Shown: one piece after another, positions 17,345-26,099 of the stretch
Numbering within the stretch: the first letter of the stretch is position 1
How the letters are laid out: each line of letters begins with the position of its first letter
Assembly: GCF_031845305.1 (NCBI RefSeq)
Contig: NZ_JAVREH010000013.1
Location: 35,418 to 99,417 of the forward strand
DNA: 64,000 nt
Reading direction: 5' to 3'
Origin: Jatrophihabitans_A lederbergiae
GTDB lineage: Bacteria > Actinomycetota > Actinomycetes > Mycobacteriales > Jatrophihabitantaceae
Program-made: the position numbers and the translations under genes
The notes under the pieces: generated by a model
What the model was told of the DNA's origin: nothing
Databases searched by the model: none
The model's input: only the letters and a program-made list of their open reading frames with translations

Positions 17345-17635
17345 ATGTCGTCAGCACAGACAGCCATGCTCCTCGAACTGCCCGTCGGTCCTGTTCCGGC
17401 CGATGGCGCCGCTCGCGCACTACAAACGGTGATGGCCCGCTTCACCGACGGGCCCGAGCACCGGCAGCGATGGGCCGACGTCCTGCGAGTTCTCGAGGAC
17501 CTTGATCCCGCGTCCGCCCGTGAGCAGCCTGCGCACTCGCCGGGCGCCTGCTCCGACGGCGTACTCGACGCTTCACACCGCCGCAGCTCCGCCTGCTGGA
17601 CAGCGAGCCTGAGTTGGCAGCCAGCTCCAACATGA
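17345..17635 (+). CDS. Hypothetical protein, probably a truncated gene
   Basis: 96 residues from the ATG at 17345. The first about 60 residues (L-E-L-P-V-G-P-V-P-A-D-G-A-A-R-A-L and A-R-F-T-D-G-P-E-H-R-Q-R-W) look like a genuine, ordered protein N-terminus. The last third is low-complexity Ser/Cys/Arg and looks out of frame. It resembles the start of a P450-like protein only loosely. It lies just upstream of a frameshifted ATPase gene, so local decay is plausible. Confidence 0.35.
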   Translation: MSSAQTAMLLELPVGPVPADGAARALQTVMARFTDGPEHRQRWADVLRVLEDLDPASAREQPAHSPGACSDGVLDASHRRSSACWTASLSWQPAPT

Positions 17636-17695
17636 CGCTGCCCACCCACCTGACGGACTGCACACGACCTCGACTGACATTGAAGGAGACCTGCA

Positions 17696-18237
17696 ATGAG
17701 GCGCTATGTGCTTACCGGCGCACCGGGGTGCGGCAAGACCACCGTTGCGGCTGCACTCGGGCAGCGGGGCTACGTCGTGGTGGCGGAGGCAGCGACGGAC
17801 GTCATCGCCAAACAGCAGGCGCGTGGAGTCGATGAGCCGCGGGAACGCGAAGACTTCCTCGATCAGGTCGTCGAGCTGCAGCGGCAACGCCAACTCGAAG
17901 CTGGCGACAACGGCACAGTGCGGATCTTCGACCGATCACCGCTGTGCTCCCTGGCCCTCGCGCGGTACTTGCAACGGCCCGTTCGCTGATCTTGAACGAT
18001 GAGATCGCCCGCGTGGTCAAGGACAAGATCTTCGAGCAGGATGTGTTCTTACTACGCCCGCTCGGGTTCGTCACCGCGACCGCGGCTCGGCGGATCAGCT
18101 ACGCGGACTCGTTGGAGTTCGAGCGCATCCACGAAGCGACCTACCGAGAGCACGGGTTCAGACTTGTCGACATCGCGCCTGGCGACGTCCCGACTCGCGC
18201 CACGGCGGTCGAAAGCCACATCCAGTCGGCGCTCTGA
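17696..18237 (+). pseudogene. AAA-type ATPase/kinase (AAA_28-like), one frameshift
   Basis: Frame one starts at the ATG at 17696 after AAGGAGACC. It encodes V-L-T-G-A-P-G-C-G-K-T-T (Walker A), V-V-A-E-A-A-T-D-V-I-A and I-F-D-R-S-P-L-C, then stops at 17989. The continuation (L-I-L-N-D-E-I-A-R-V-V, R-P-L-G-F-V, A-R-R-I-S-Y-A-D) is intact in another frame to 18237. The two join near 17980 if one base is added. The whole would be about 180 residues, normal for this family of predicted kinases. Either a recent pseudogene or a sequencing error. No neighbour suggests a role. Confidence 0.8.
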
Positions 18238-18400
18238 CCGGATGACGATCCGCTACCGACACCAATCGGTGCCATAAATGAGTCGTCGTCTCGCCGCTAG
18301 TTTCGGGCTATCGTGGTGTGCAGTTTGCCGTTCCATCTATGGCGCAAGAGCCACCGAGGTCAACCCCGGTCAGGCGCGGCGTGACGCAGATGAGCGCACG

Positions 18401-18955
18401 TCAGTCCAGGGCTGGCAGGTCGGTGAAGCGCACCAGGGAGGCGACGTTCGTGAGGTCGGCGCGGGTGGTCTCGTCGAGTTGATCGATCATGAGTGAGGTG
18501 CCGACGAGTACCGCTCCGCAGCTACGAACGAGCTGTTGGACGGTGCTGGCTTGGCTGCCGGTTTCCGCCCAGTCATCGACGAGTAGGACGCGGTCGCGGG
18601 CATGAACGCTGTCGCGTTGGATGAGCAGTTCGTGGTTGTGTCCGCGGTAGTCGCGGGGGGTGGTCAGGCGAGCCTTGTCGCCGGGGAACAGTGATCCGCC
18701 TTTGCGAATCGCGATGAACCCGACGCCGAGTTGGATGGCTGCGGCACCGCCGAGCAGGAATCCTCGTGACTCGATGCCCGCGACCGCCGTAATCGACGCG
18801 GTGCGAAACGGCGCCACCATGCCTGCCACGACACGCTCGAACGCATCCGCGTCGCGGAAGACGCGCCATACGTCAGCGTGACCCCCGTGCCACTGGAACG
18901 TACGCAGCAACGCGGCCCTGCCTGCGGCGACTTCAGCCAAATGATTTTTCCCCAC
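18401..18955 (-). CDS. Phosphoribosyltransferase (adenine phosphoribosyltransferase-like)
   Basis: 184 residues of the type I PRTase fold. A-G-I-E-S-R-G-F-L-L-G matches the Apt N-terminal loop, and I-R-K-G-G-S-L-F-P-G-D-K fits the flexible loop. The PRPP-binding site reads V-L-L-V-D-D-W-A-E-T-G-S-Q-A, a variant of the classical V-D-D-x-x-A-T-G-G-T. It would convert adenine plus PRPP to AMP, or serve a related base. Monocistronic by position: 15 nt separate it from the DivIVA-domain gene upstream, but the functions differ. The altered PRPP loop argues against simple housekeeping Apt. Confidence 0.75.
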   Translation of the reverse strand: MGKNHLAEVAAGRAALLRTFQWHGGHADVWRVFRDADAFERVVAGMVAPFRTASITAVAGIESRGFLLGGAAAIQLGVGFIAIRKGGSLFPGDKARLTTPRDYRGHNHELLIQRDSVHARDRVLLVDDWAETGSQASTVQQLVRSCGAVLVGTSLMIDQLDETTRADLTNVASLVRFTDLPALD

Positions 18956-18970
18956 GATCGCAATGCGATC

Positions 18971-19228
18971 TTACTGAGCGGCGGCCGCTACTCGCAGCAG
19001 TCGGCTGAGTTCCTCTGCCCGGGTATGTGCCTCGGCGGCTCGCGTTTCAGCGTCGGCCAAAAACCGGCGCAGCTCGGTCACATACTCATCGACCTGCGCG
19101 CGATCGTAGCCGCGCCGCTGCGAATTGAACTCTGGATAGGCCGGCGTCGCCGCCGGGACATCGGCCGCGGCAGGTGTGGTCACGGCGGACGTCGTCGCCG
19201 CGCTGGAGTCGAGGTAAGTATCGGTCAT
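18971..19228 (-). CDS. Small DivIVA-domain protein
   Basis: 85 residues. An Ala/Thr/Pro-rich N-terminus of about 35 residues is followed by F-N-S-Q-R-R-G-Y-D-R-A-Q-V-D-E-Y-V, the typical DivIVA start, and a coiled-coil helix. It is far shorter than Wag31/DivIVA (about 250 residues). The ATG at 19228 starts 3 nt after the stop of the glycosyltransferase gene; a TTG at 19234 is an alternative. As the last gene of the glycosyltransferase operon, it may localise the glycosyltransferases to curved membrane or the growing pole. That role is inference. Confidence 0.75.
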   Translation of the reverse strand: MTDTYLDSSAATTSAVTTPAAADVPAATPAYPEFNSQRRGYDRAQVDEYVTELRRFLADAETRAAEAHTRAEELSRLLRVAAAAQ

Positions 19229-19230
19229 GA

Positions 19231-20877
19231 TCAAATTCCCGTCTTGAGAAGTTTCCGGAGTTCGACGCGGTCGGCTCCGGTGCCGAAAGAGGTCACCAGC
19301 CGGCTGTGATTCAGCGCGTCACGGATTTCAGGAAGACCACCGGGGGTGTTGCTGACGGCTGCCCGCAGCACCGGCGTCACGAGCACGTAGTCGCAGTCGC
19401 GCCAGCCGGCGGGCAGCGCCCGTCGCACCGAGGGGTCCAGGTTGGTGGCGTAGTCGAGCTTGTACATCCAGATGACGCCGAGGTTCGGGTTGAAGCCGCG
19501 CCGCACCAGATCGGTCCAGACACTGTTGTCGACAATGATCCGTGAGCGGTGCGCAAGGTGCCCTGAAACCCAGTTTTCGGCCGTCAAAGTATAGTCATTG
19601 GCGTTCTGGTGCGCGACGTAGGTATCTGCGTCCGACCACTTCGGCGCGACGTAACCTGCCGCCGCGACTACCGCCGCGCAGGCCAGTAGCGCACTCGCCG
19701 CCCGGGTCAGTTGCCTGCGGTGGCTGCCGGAATCGGTTGCGGCGAGTGGGTTGGTGGCCGCGCGAGGCATACCCGCGGACACCAGTAGATCGAACACGGC
19801 ACCGACGGCCAGCGCCAAGAACGGCAACAGGCCGATGACGTAGGCCATCGGCAGATAGCCCGGACGCAGCGCGAACAACACCGGCAGTAGCACCGCTACC
19901 GCAACGAAACGCAACCGGCGCAGGAACAGCAAGGCGACCGCCGCGAGTACGCCGGTGATCGGCAACACCCGGTCGGTGTCGAGCCAGCCGAGAACCACCT
20001 GATGTCCCAGCGAATCGGCCGCGAGTGGATTGCCGGTGGATGGCCGCCCGTACAGCTGGAAGCGAATCGCGTCGAACAGGCTGACGTGTCCGGAGCCAGG
20101 CAGCAGCTCACCCTTCAGCGCCGCGTACAGCGGATAGAAGATCAACAACAGCACGGCGCTGCTGGTGATCGCGGTGACCGTGAACGAGCGGGTCCGCCGG
20201 TCGGCATGCGCCAGGACGGCCACCGCCAGCGCCGGCGCGAACAGCAACGTGGTCTCCTTGGTGAGCACCGCCACAGCGAAGCACGCACCGGCACCCGCCG
20301 CGGCCCACATCCTGCGGCGCGGAGACAGCACGAGCGCAAATGAGCCGAGCAGCCAGGGCATTGCGGTGTTGTCCAGTAGCGCGAGCCGCTGTTGCACCAC
20401 GGCCAGTGGACTTACCGCCAGGGCAAGGACGGCCATCGTCGCACCTATCCGGCCCACTCCGGCACGACGAGCCACCAGCCACGTCAGGGCGGCGGTGAGA
20501 ACCGCGCACACCAGCGCGAACCATCGTGCCGACAGCACGGCGGCCCCGTGGTTGAGACCGCCGGTCAGGCCGAACCAACCGGCAAGCTGTATCCAGCCGA
20601 GCGGCGGGTGGTCATACCAGTAGGTGTAAGGCGCCAGCCGGTGTTGCACCAGCACGGACCAGGCCTGAGAGACGTAGGTGCCCTCGTCGTCCTCGAACGA
20701 CGGCGAGCCGGCCAGGCCCCGTACGTGAGTCAGCACCAGCAGCGCGAGCACGGCTAGCAGCGCGACCGCGCCGACCAACTGAGCGCGACCGAAACTCGGC
20801 CACCGGCCGCGAGCGGCGTAGTCGCCCGGCGCCGGGATCGCGGTTGCCGAGGATGGACGCTCATCCAGTGTCGTCAT
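19231..20877 (-). CDS. GT39/PMT-type integral membrane glycosyltransferase
   Basis: 548 residues with about 11-12 hydrophobic segments and a soluble C-terminal part. The first extracytoplasmic loop contains F-E-D-D-E-G-T-Y-V-S, the acidic pair used by GT-C enzymes, and W-Y-D-H-P-P-L-G-W, typical of polyprenol-dependent mannosyltransferases. It likely transfers a sugar from a lipid-phosphate donor to an exported protein or glycan. Its start overlaps the GT2 gene stop by 4 nt. The Thr/Pro-rich surface protein at the head of the operon is a natural candidate acceptor. Confidence 0.85.
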   Translation of the reverse strand: MTTLDERPSSATAIPAPGDYAARGRWPSFGRAQLVGAVALLAVLALLVLTHVRGLAGSPSFEDDEGTYVSQAWSVLVQHRLAPYTYWYDHPPLGWIQLAGWFGLTGGLNHGAAVLSARWFALVCAVLTAALTWLVARRAGVGRIGATMAVLALAVSPLAVVQQRLALLDNTAMPWLLGSFALVLSPRRRMWAAAGAGACFAVAVLTKETTLLFAPALAVAVLAHADRRTRSFTVTAITSSAVLLLIFYPLYAALKGELLPGSGHVSLFDAIRFQLYGRPSTGNPLAADSLGHQVVLGWLDTDRVLPITGVLAAVALLFLRRLRFVAVAVLLPVLFALRPGYLPMAYVIGLLPFLALAVGAVFDLLVSAGMPRAATNPLAATDSGSHRRQLTRAASALLACAAVVAAAGYVAPKWSDADTYVAHQNANDYTLTAENWVSGHLAHRSRIIVDNSVWTDLVRRGFNPNLGVIWMYKLDYATNLDPSVRRALPAGWRDCDYVLVTPVLRAAVSNTPGGLPEIRDALNHSRLVTSFGTGADRVELRKLLKTGI

Positions 20878-22172
20878 GTGGTCACCAGCCCCGATTCACT
20901 GTTTCCATCGACGTCCTCGCCGAGGAACGTGCCGACATGCTCGGTCTTCTCCCAGCCGCGCTGACCGACCAGCTCGCGAATCACTGCTCGCACAGCGGCC
21001 GCCGACAGGATCAGCTGATACGGGACCGTGCCGAGCACCAGCCGGAGATAATCGCTGAGCCGGGGCCGGACGTAGTAGGACCGGCAGAAATCACGCAGGC
21101 CGGCGATCTCGAATGCCACCGTCGCCAGCACCGGAATGGCCGGTAAGAACGACAACAACGCCACCGCGACCGGAACCCGCGCCCAGAGCACCATCGCGAT
21201 CGAGGCGGGCACCGCCAGCCCGGCGAAGGCCTGCAGGAACGGCTGGGCGAGCGTGAACCGGGCGAGGATCCGGCGTCGCCGTGGCAGAGCTCGCCACAGC
21301 CCGGCGCGATAGACCTGCAGGAAGCCCTGATTCCATCGGGTGCGCTGTTTGAGCAGCGCGCGAACCGACGGCGGGGTCTCTTCCCGGGTCACGACATGCG
21401 GGTCGTAAGCCACCACCGTCCGGGCACCCAGGCTTGACATCCGAACGCCCAATTCGCAGTCCTCCGCGAGGCATTCGGTGTTCCAGCCGCCGGCCGCGCG
21501 CAGCCGATCGGCGCGAACGAAGACCGTGTTGCCGCCCAGCGGGATGAAGCCGTGCTCGGCCTGCAGGTGCAGCCTGCTGCGGAACCAGAAGAAGTACTCC
21601 AGGCAGTTGCGGACGCTGAACCAGCGAGCTCGGAAGTCGATCAGCTGGACTCCGGACTGAACGATGTCGGCACCGGTTCGCCGGAAGGCGGAATCGACGA
21701 AGCGAAGCAGTCGAACGTCGACATCGTCCTCGGCATCGAAGACCCCGATGATCTCGCCTCGACACTCCGGCAACGCGGTCATCAGTGCCTTCGGCTTGTT
21801 CTTCGGCCAGGAGTGGTCGATGACCACTCGTATCCGGTGCGGAAAGGCATTCTCGGCGACCCGCGCCTGGATCTCGGTTTCCGGATCGTCGTGACCGATG
21901 ATCGCGATGACCTCCACGTCCGGATGCTGCGACTCGGCCAGCCGGATGAGGGTTCGGGCCAACACTGCCTGCTCGTGCCGAGCCGGAACGAGCAGGCTGA
22001 AGGACAACCGTGGCGCATCGATCGGGCCGCTGAACCCAGTGCTGGAAAGGGTCTCCGGCGTGCGCCAGGCATGCAGCATCCACCACAGGGTGGTCGCCGC
22101 CATCGTGAACAGGATCGCGGTGCACAAGAGCACCGCCACTGTGACAAGCCAACTGGACATCTCGGCGCTCAC
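20874..22172 (-). CDS. Membrane-bound GT2 glycosyltransferase (processive type)
   Basis: 432 residues. An N-terminal membrane helix and several C-terminal helices flank a cytoplasmic GT-A domain. Catalytic signatures are D-A-E-D-D-V-D (DxD region, about residue 140), L-A-E-D-C-E-L-G (the ED acceptor site) and Q-R-T-R-W-N-Q-G (QxxRW), as in cellulose/hyaluronan synthase-like enzymes. GTG start overlapping the preceding gene. It could make the lipid-linked sugar used by the PMT-type enzyme or extrude a polymer. Confidence 0.85.
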   Translation of the reverse strand: MSAEMSSWLVTVAVLLCTAILFTMAATTLWWMLHAWRTPETLSSTGFSGPIDAPRLSFSLLVPARHEQAVLARTLIRLAESQHPDVEVIAIIGHDDPETEIQARVAENAFPHRIRVVIDHSWPKNKPKALMTALPECRGEIIGVFDAEDDVDVRLLRFVDSAFRRTGADIVQSGVQLIDFRARWFSVRNCLEYFFWFRSRLHLQAEHGFIPLGGNTVFVRADRLRAAGGWNTECLAEDCELGVRMSSLGARTVVAYDPHVVTREETPPSVRALLKQRTRWNQGFLQVYRAGLWRALPRRRRILARFTLAQPFLQAFAGLAVPASIAMVLWARVPVAVALLSFLPAIPVLATVAFEIAGLRDFCRSYYVRPRLSDYLRLVLGTVPYQLILSAAAVRAVIRELVGQRGWEKTEHVGTFLGEDVDGNSESGLVTT

Positions 22173-23167
22173 AGCACCCGGACGGCGGCGCTGCGGGTCG
22201 ATCGATCCTGGCGTCGCCGCCGGACGCTCGAGGACAGCAATAGCCCCAAAGCAAGAGCGCTCAGCGCGGCCGCTCCCGGCGCGGCAACCGAGATGCCGCT
22301 GGCCGAGGACGCGCGGCCGGCCACCGGTGCCGCGGACTTCGCCGCCGGTGCGACGGCCGAGCCGGCTTGTGGCGATGTCGTGGCAGCTGCGGCGGTGCTC
22401 GAGCCCGCTCCCCCAGCTTCCGACGCCGCCGCGTCACCGGCGCGGGGGAGCGAGCCGGCCGATAGTGAGGCGGAAACCGGGGTAGCTGACCCGCTCTGGC
22501 CTTGCAGCCATCGGGGAACGGCCGCGTCCTTGAGTGGGTAACCGCCCGCGGAGACGCTCGGGCTGGTTGCGATGGCACCGCCTGGTGTTGCCGACGAGTT
22601 GGCGCCCACTGCTGTCCCGGCCGGCAATACCGACGTGGTTGCTGCCGAGGTGGTTGCTGGTGACCTGGTTGCTGTCGACGACGAACCGGACGTACCAGCT
22701 GTCCCGGGCTGCGACACCGATGACCCTGCGGTGGTCACCGGCTGAGCGGTGGTCACCGGCTGAGCGGTGACGGGCGGCTGAACGGTGACCAGCGGTTGGG
22801 CGGTGGTCACCGGCTGAGCCGCGGTGACCGGCGGCTGAGTGACCGGCGGCTGAGTGACCGGCGCAGCGGTAACCCTGGCGCCGGGAAACGCCGGCCCCGT
22901 TCCAGTGCCCCGGGCCGTCGAGCTCGACCCGGTACCCGGCGCGGTGCTGACCGGCGTCGGAGCGCCCGTCGGGTGCCCGCCCGAGCTCGTCGGGCACGGC
23001 CGGGGCAGGTGCTTTCCGACAACATCGCATCGGGTTCCGGGCTGGGCGTCTGCCGCTGCGGTCAGGCTGCCGGTGGCCAGCGTGCCGAGCACGATCGCGA
23101 GACCGGCGACCGCTCCCCGACTACGGATGATCTTGTTTTTGGCATGGTTGTCAAGCCGTAGAGTCAT
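22169..23167 (-). CDS. Secreted Thr/Pro-rich surface protein with C-terminal membrane anchor
   Basis: 332 residues from the ATG at 23167 (GGGGGA upstream). A signal peptide spans residues about 15-42, with A-D-A-Q near its end. The mature part is dominated by Pro, Thr, Val, Ser and Gln. It includes a repeat region (Q-P-V-T-T-A and Q-P-P-V-T motifs, about residues 99-146) and a Ser/Ala-rich stalk. The C-terminus has a hydrophobic helix followed by R-R-R-R. No LPXTG motif. Mucin-like composition and linkage to two glycosyltransferases suggest a glycosylated cell-surface protein. No known domain is recognised. Confidence 0.75.
   Translation of the reverse strand: MTLRLDNHAKNKIIRSRGAVAGLAIVLGTLATGSLTAAADAQPGTRCDVVGKHLPRPCPTSSGGHPTGAPTPVSTAPGTGSSSTARGTGTGPAFPGARVTAAPVTQPPVTQPPVTAAQPVTTAQPLVTVQPPVTAQPVTTAQPVTTAGSSVSQPGTAGTSGSSSTATRSPATTSAATTSVLPAGTAVGANSSATPGGAIATSPSVSAGGYPLKDAAVPRWLQGQSGSATPVSASLSAGSLPRAGDAAASEAGGAGSSTAAAATTSPQAGSAVAPAAKSAAPVAGRASSASGISVAAPGAAALSALALGLLLSSSVRRRRQDRSTRSAAVRVL
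22728..22870 (-). repeat. Internal repeats encoding Pro-Val-Thr-Thr-Ala-Gln units
   Basis: Short degenerate repeats built on GGTCACCGGCTGAGC (read on the plus strand) recur about eight times. They encode alternating P-V-T-T-A-Q and P-P-V-T-Q units of the surface protein. Likely to vary in copy number between strains. Confidence 0.8.
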
Positions 23168-23683
23168 TCTGATATTTCCCCCGTGGGCGGCGCGACCGCA
23201 CCTGTGGTGTTTCACATGGCAAGCGGATAGCGCTTACAGCCGGACCATCGGCCCGGCTGCATGCGCTCTCCACGGTACTGGACCGATCGGTGCCGTTACC
23301 CTTCTTACGCTGGGCAATCTAAGCCAGTAGCCGTTAAATCGCACGACACAGAACGGCTGGTACTTTGTCGCCCGGCACTGGCGGCGCAGCATGGTGTGGC
23401 GCCCCGACCTCGACATAACGCGGCTCTCCCCGGCCCCGGGGTACGGCAATACCGTCAGCTGCCGTGACGGTCATCACAATCGAGCAAGAGTGGGTGGCAG
23501 AGCGTTTCACCGCGGTAACGGTGAGTGTCGACCGATGGCTATCGTGATCAGGATGAACCCGACCTCCGTGGTTGCATGAACTGGGTGGCCGGCGCCGTAT
23601 AGTTGCGGTGACAATTATCACACCCTGCCTCGCGCCGCTAGCGCCGATATCACCGCGCGCGCCTTACTCCGGAGAGTCAACGA
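23168..23683. other. Intergenic region upstream of the surface-protein operon
   Basis: About 515 nt with no convincing gene. It contains a hairpin CAGCCGG/CCGGCTG (23237-23243 and 23253-23259) in the likely 5' leader of the surface-protein operon, an imperfect palindrome GTGACAATTATCAC (23608-23621), and a 24-nt period direct repeat of CTTACYCCGGAGAGTCAACG (copies at 23663 and 23687). None fits a riboswitch class I can name. Confidence 0.45.
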
Positions 23684-23996
23684 CTACTTACCCCGGAGAG
23701 TCAACGGGAGTGTGGGCAGACCCGTATTCGTGGTTCTCGCCGCGGGTGTCGACGGATGCCCAAGATGCTGTGTTGTGGCTACGTCGTCCGCCGCACCGGT
23801 GCGGTAGCGGTAGGTGGTGCCCTCGTCCAGCACGAGGAAGGTGTCCATGCCGCTGCGTGACCAGTGCAGCACCAGTTGGCCGCAGCGTTCGGCCAGTGTC
23901 GCGAGGGTGGTGAATGCGTTGACCTCGATGACCGGTGAATTCGGTGGGGTCGTGATGGGCTGGACCGCGGCCAGCAGCGGTGCGTAGCGGCGCCGG
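23684..23996 (-). pseudogene. Fragment of a conserved actinobacterial protein (DUF5305-like C-terminus)
   Basis: About 100 codons on the minus strand have a coherent sequence: R-R-R-Y-A-P-L-L-A-A-V, then T-L-A-E-R-C-G-Q-L-V-L-H-W, then D-T-F-L-V-L-D-E-G-T-T-Y-R-Y-R-T. The W-x-D-T-F-x-V-x-D-x-G-T-x-Y-R-Y pattern resembles the C-terminus of DUF5305-type proteins. Its N-terminal part is missing: at about 23997 the sequence changes directly into the response regulator remnant on the other strand. This looks like one side of a deletion junction. Family assignment is tentative. Confidence 0.5.
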
Positions 23997-24512
23997 ATTG
24001 CCGAGGTATGCCGCCGGCTGCGAACAGCAGGCGATCCCACCCCGGTGCTGATGCTGACGGCCAAGGACGGTGAGCATGACGAGGCCGACGCCCTCGATTT
24101 GGGCGCCGACGATTACTTGACGAAACCGTTCTCCTACCTGGTGCTGCTGGCTCGGCTACGGGCGCTGTTGCGCCGACGTCAAGGCGACCCGAGCCCGCTG
24201 CTGAGTTCGGGCACGTTACGCCTTGACCCGGCCGCCCGCCGCTGCTGGCGCGGCGAGGTTGAGGTGATCCTCACGGCGCGGGAGTTCGCGTTGACCGAGT
24301 TTCTGCTGCGCCATAGAGACGAGGTGATCAGCAAGACCGACATCGTGCATCACGTCTGGGACACCCACTTCGACGGTGAACTGAACATCGTCGAGGTCTA
24401 CATCGCCCGGCTGCGGCGCAAACTCGACGCCCCGTTCGGGACCGCGTCGCTGCAGACCCTGCGCGGCGCGGGTTACCGGCTCACCGACCCGGACGAGGAC
24501 GACCCGGTATGA
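23997..24512 (+). pseudogene. OmpR-type response regulator lacking its N-terminal receiver half
   Basis: The frame carries receiver-domain sequence from E-V-C-R-R-L-R-T-A-G onward (upstream of a possible GTG start at 24045), then V-L-M-L-T-A-K-D-G-E and D-D-Y-L-T-K-P-F, followed by a full winged-helix DNA-binding domain (T-A-R-E-F-A-L, L-R-G-A-G-Y-R-L). About 65 N-terminal residues are missing, including the acidic pocket and the phospho-acceptor Asp. An in-frame TAG lies at 23985. If translated from 24045 it would be a 155-residue protein that cannot be phosphorylated normally. Stop overlaps the kinase ATG. Confidence 0.8.
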
Positions 24513-25978
24513 CGCCTACCCCGACGTCCACTCCGACAGGTTCATCCGCTGCGCGGTGGCGCGGGCGGGGCATGCTCGGGCGCTGGGCCGGCGTGCGGAT
24601 GCGCGCCACCCTGGCCGCGAGCGTGGTCGTCGCGATCGCCCTCGCTGTTGGCGGCGTGGCGTTGGTGGTGCTGCTGCGGCGCTCGCTCACCCACGGCGTC
24701 GATGACACCGCGCTGCTGCGGGCGCGCGATATCGCCGGGCAGCTGCGTGCCGGCAGTCTGCCGGCAACCGTGGCCACCACCGGGCAGGACGCGTCGCTGG
24801 TGCAGGTCGTGACGCCCGAGGGTGTGGTCCTGGCCAGCAGCAGCAACATCGTCGGCGAGCCGCCGTTGAGCGGGCCGCCGCCGAGCGGCGCGAACCCGGT
24901 GATCCGGACCAGCCATAACCTGGCCGTGGGCTCCACTGGGGAAGCGTTCCGCGTCGTCGCCCTGCGGGTGCCTACCAGCACGCGAACCTACCTCGTCTAT
25001 GTCGCCACCTCCACCCGATCCATCGATCAGACGACCAGCACGACCAGTGCCCTGCTTATCATCGGGCTTCCGCTGCTGCTGCTGCTCGTGGCCGGATCCA
25101 CCTGGGCGGTGGCCGGGACAGCGTTACGTCCGGTGGAAGCGATCCGTGCCCGGACGGCGTCGATCACCAGCTACGACCTGTCCGCCCGGGTACCCGAACC
25201 GCGAACCCAAGATGAGATCGCCCGCCTGGCCCACACCATGAACGACATGCTCACCCGACTGCAACGGGCAGCCGAGCAGCAACGGCGCTTCAGTGCCGAC
25301 GCCGCCCACGAACTCCGCACCCCGCTGACGACCCTGCGAACCCGCGCCGAGGTCGCCCTGACCCACCCCGAGCAGACCGACTGGGTCGCGACCACCCGGC
25401 TGGTGCTGAGCCAAACCGAATCGATGACCCTGCTCGTCAACGACCTGCTGCTGCTCGCTCGCGCCGACTCCCGCCAGCTGCTGGCCCACCACAGCGGCGT
25501 CGACCTCGATGACCTGCTCCTCACCGAAGCCGCCCGACTGCGTGAACAGCACACCCACGACATCACCCTCGCCGCGCTCGAACCCGTCTGCGTGCAGGCC
25601 GACCCCGCCCAACTCGCTCGAGCCTTAAGCAACCTCGGCGACAACGCCACCCGTCACGCCCGCGCCCGCATCCAGCTCGCCCTCACCCACACCGCGGACC
25701 ACGCCATCATCACCATCGCCGACGACGGCCCCGGCATCCCGCCGGACCAGGCAGAGGCCATCTTCGGTCGGTTCACCCGCCTGGATGACGCCCGCGACCA
25801 CGACCACGGCGGAACCGGGCTGGGCCTAGCGATCGCCCGGGAACTCATCAAAGCCCACAGCGGCGACCTCCACCTCACCCCCACCGGCCCCCTTCCCGGC
25901 GCCACCTTCACCATCACCTTGCCGCTGACAGCACCCCCCGACAGCGGCCACCGCCGCGTCACCGCTGGCCCCACCTAG
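24509..25978 (+). CDS. Sensor histidine kinase of the truncated two-component system
   Basis: 489 residues. There are two membrane helices (about 33-55 and 185-205) with an extracytoplasmic sensor loop between them, a HAMP domain starting A-L-R-P-V-E-A-I, and H-box F-S-A-D-A-A-H-E-L-R-T-P-L with the phospho-His. N-box (N-L-G-D-N-A-T-R-H-A), G1 (D-D-G-P-G-I-P) and G2 (G-T-G-L-G-L-A-I-A) follow. Complete and apparently functional. Its ATG overlaps the stop of the damaged regulator by 4 nt, so its natural partner is probably lost. The signal is unknown. Confidence 0.9.
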   Translation: MTPTPTSTPTGSSAARWRGRGMLGRWAGVRMRATLAASVVVAIALAVGGVALVVLLRRSLTHGVDDTALLRARDIAGQLRAGSLPATVATTGQDASLVQVVTPEGVVLASSSNIVGEPPLSGPPPSGANPVIRTSHNLAVGSTGEAFRVVALRVPTSTRTYLVYVATSTRSIDQTTSTTSALLIIGLPLLLLLVAGSTWAVAGTALRPVEAIRARTASITSYDLSARVPEPRTQDEIARLAHTMNDMLTRLQRAAEQQRRFSADAAHELRTPLTTLRTRAEVALTHPEQTDWVATTRLVLSQTESMTLLVNDLLLLARADSRQLLAHHSGVDLDDLLLTEAARLREQHTHDITLAALEPVCVQADPAQLARALSNLGDNATRHARARIQLALTHTADHAIITIADDGPGIPPDQAEAIFGRFTRLDDARDHDHGGTGLGLAIARELIKAHSGDLHLTPTGPLPGATFTITLPLTAPPDSGHRRVTAGPT

Positions 25979-26099
25979 TCACCAACCGGTCAGCGCAGGA
26001 TGCCGGTGTGGCCGAGTGAGTAGCGGCCGGGCAGCGGCCAGACCGTGAGCCCGTGCGGGGCGGCACCGACCGGGATCTTTCCGATCAGATGCCCGTCGA

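Noticed and set aside
23168..23300. Cyclic-di-GMP or cyclic-di-AMP riboswitch in the surface-protein leader
   Set aside because: A hairpin is present, but the conserved core sequences of those classes are not recognisable.
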